NCBI GenBank assembly: GCA_018608625.1 | Contig: JABAZC010000032.1 | Coordinates: forward strand, 1-33,743 | DNA: 33,743 bases | Direction of reading: 5' to 3' | From: Flavobacteriaceae bacterium | GTDB lineage: Bacteria > Bacteroidota > Bacteroidia > Flavobacteriales > Flavobacteriaceae | Shown: in pieces, positions 33,618 to 33,743 of the stretch | Position numbering within the stretch: position 1 is the stretch's first letter | Layout of the letters: each line of letters starts with the position of its first letter | Translations under genes and position numbers: made by a program | The notes under the pieces: model-generated | Database searches by the model: none | What the model was told of the DNA's origin: nothing | Seen by the model: the letters and a program-made list of their open reading frames with translations, nothing else

Positions 33618-33743
33618 AAAAACACATTCAATTAACTTTAATATTTGCTATTGCATTTACTTTCAATTACTCATTCTCACAGCCAGCAGATCAAGACAAA
33701 CAGTCTGCGCTTGTTTTTGTTGAGAACGGAGATGCACAACCTC
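33614..33743 (+). CDS. Exported protein, 3' part beyond window
   Basis: The ATG at 33614 overlaps the stop codon of the T9SS-sorted gene (ATGA), implying coupling. Forty-three codons are visible: a signal peptide (MKKHIQLTLIFAIAFTFNYS, cleavage near SFSQ) and the beginning of a mature part (PADQDKQSALVFVENGDAQP). No family can be assigned from so little. Its coupling to the T9SS-sorted gene suggests a secreted or surface partner. Confidence 0.75.
   Translation, partial: MKKHIQLTLIFAIAFTFNYSFSQPADQDKQSALVFVENGDAQP

Overview
The window comes from an AT-rich Bacteroidota genome, most likely a marine member of the Flavobacteriaceae. Support: a SusC/SusD pair, a C-terminal type IX secretion sorting domain, many lipoproteins with short Lys-rich signal peptides, no obvious Shine-Dalgarno sequences, and promoters of the Bacteroidota type (TTG, 19 nt, TAnnTTTG) at about 1.6 and 3.2 kb. 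No rRNA, tRNA, CRISPR array, transposase or integrase was seen.

Left part (1-6.8 kb) is mixed. It has an edge-truncated SnoaL-like lipoprotein (minus strand), a secreted SnoaL/NTF2-like protein, and a surface lipoprotein with DUF285 (BspA-type) repeats followed by a coupled 58-residue membrane protein. A prolyl-oligopeptidase-family (S9A) lipoprotein and a convergent MFS transporter complete it.

Centre (7.26-17.87 kb) is the most interesting part: seven plus-strand genes separated by 1-13 nt. They encode a cytoplasmic 1154-residue phosphorylase best matched to GH149 (beta-1,3-glucan phosphorylase), a GH17 lipoprotein, a secreted clan GH-A enzyme of unclear family, a GH30 lipoprotein, a GPH-type (MelB-like) sugar symporter and two GH17-like proteins without signal peptides. 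The simplest model is laminarin-type (beta-1,3/1,6-glucan) use. GH30 removes beta-1,6 branches outside the cytoplasm, the GH17 and clan GH-A enzymes shorten or remodel chains, the symporter imports oligosaccharides, and GH149 with the two internal GH17 proteins finishes them, saving energy as glucose-1-phosphate. No SusC/SusD pair lies inside the operon.

Next (17.9-22.0 kb) is an HxlR-type regulator, divergent from a lipoprotein that fuses an NTF2-like and an ABM-like domain, with a palindrome between them. A strong terminator follows, then a stand-alone TonB-dependent receptor.

Right part (22.1-32.6 kb, minus strand) is a second carbohydrate locus: susC, susD, two discoidin-type (DUF4959/5126/5000 and DUF4998/5000) lipoproteins and a GH92 alpha-mannosidase. 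This is a compact alpha-mannoside utilization locus. Divergent from susC are a small T9SS-sorted protein and the start of a further exported protein cut by the window edge.
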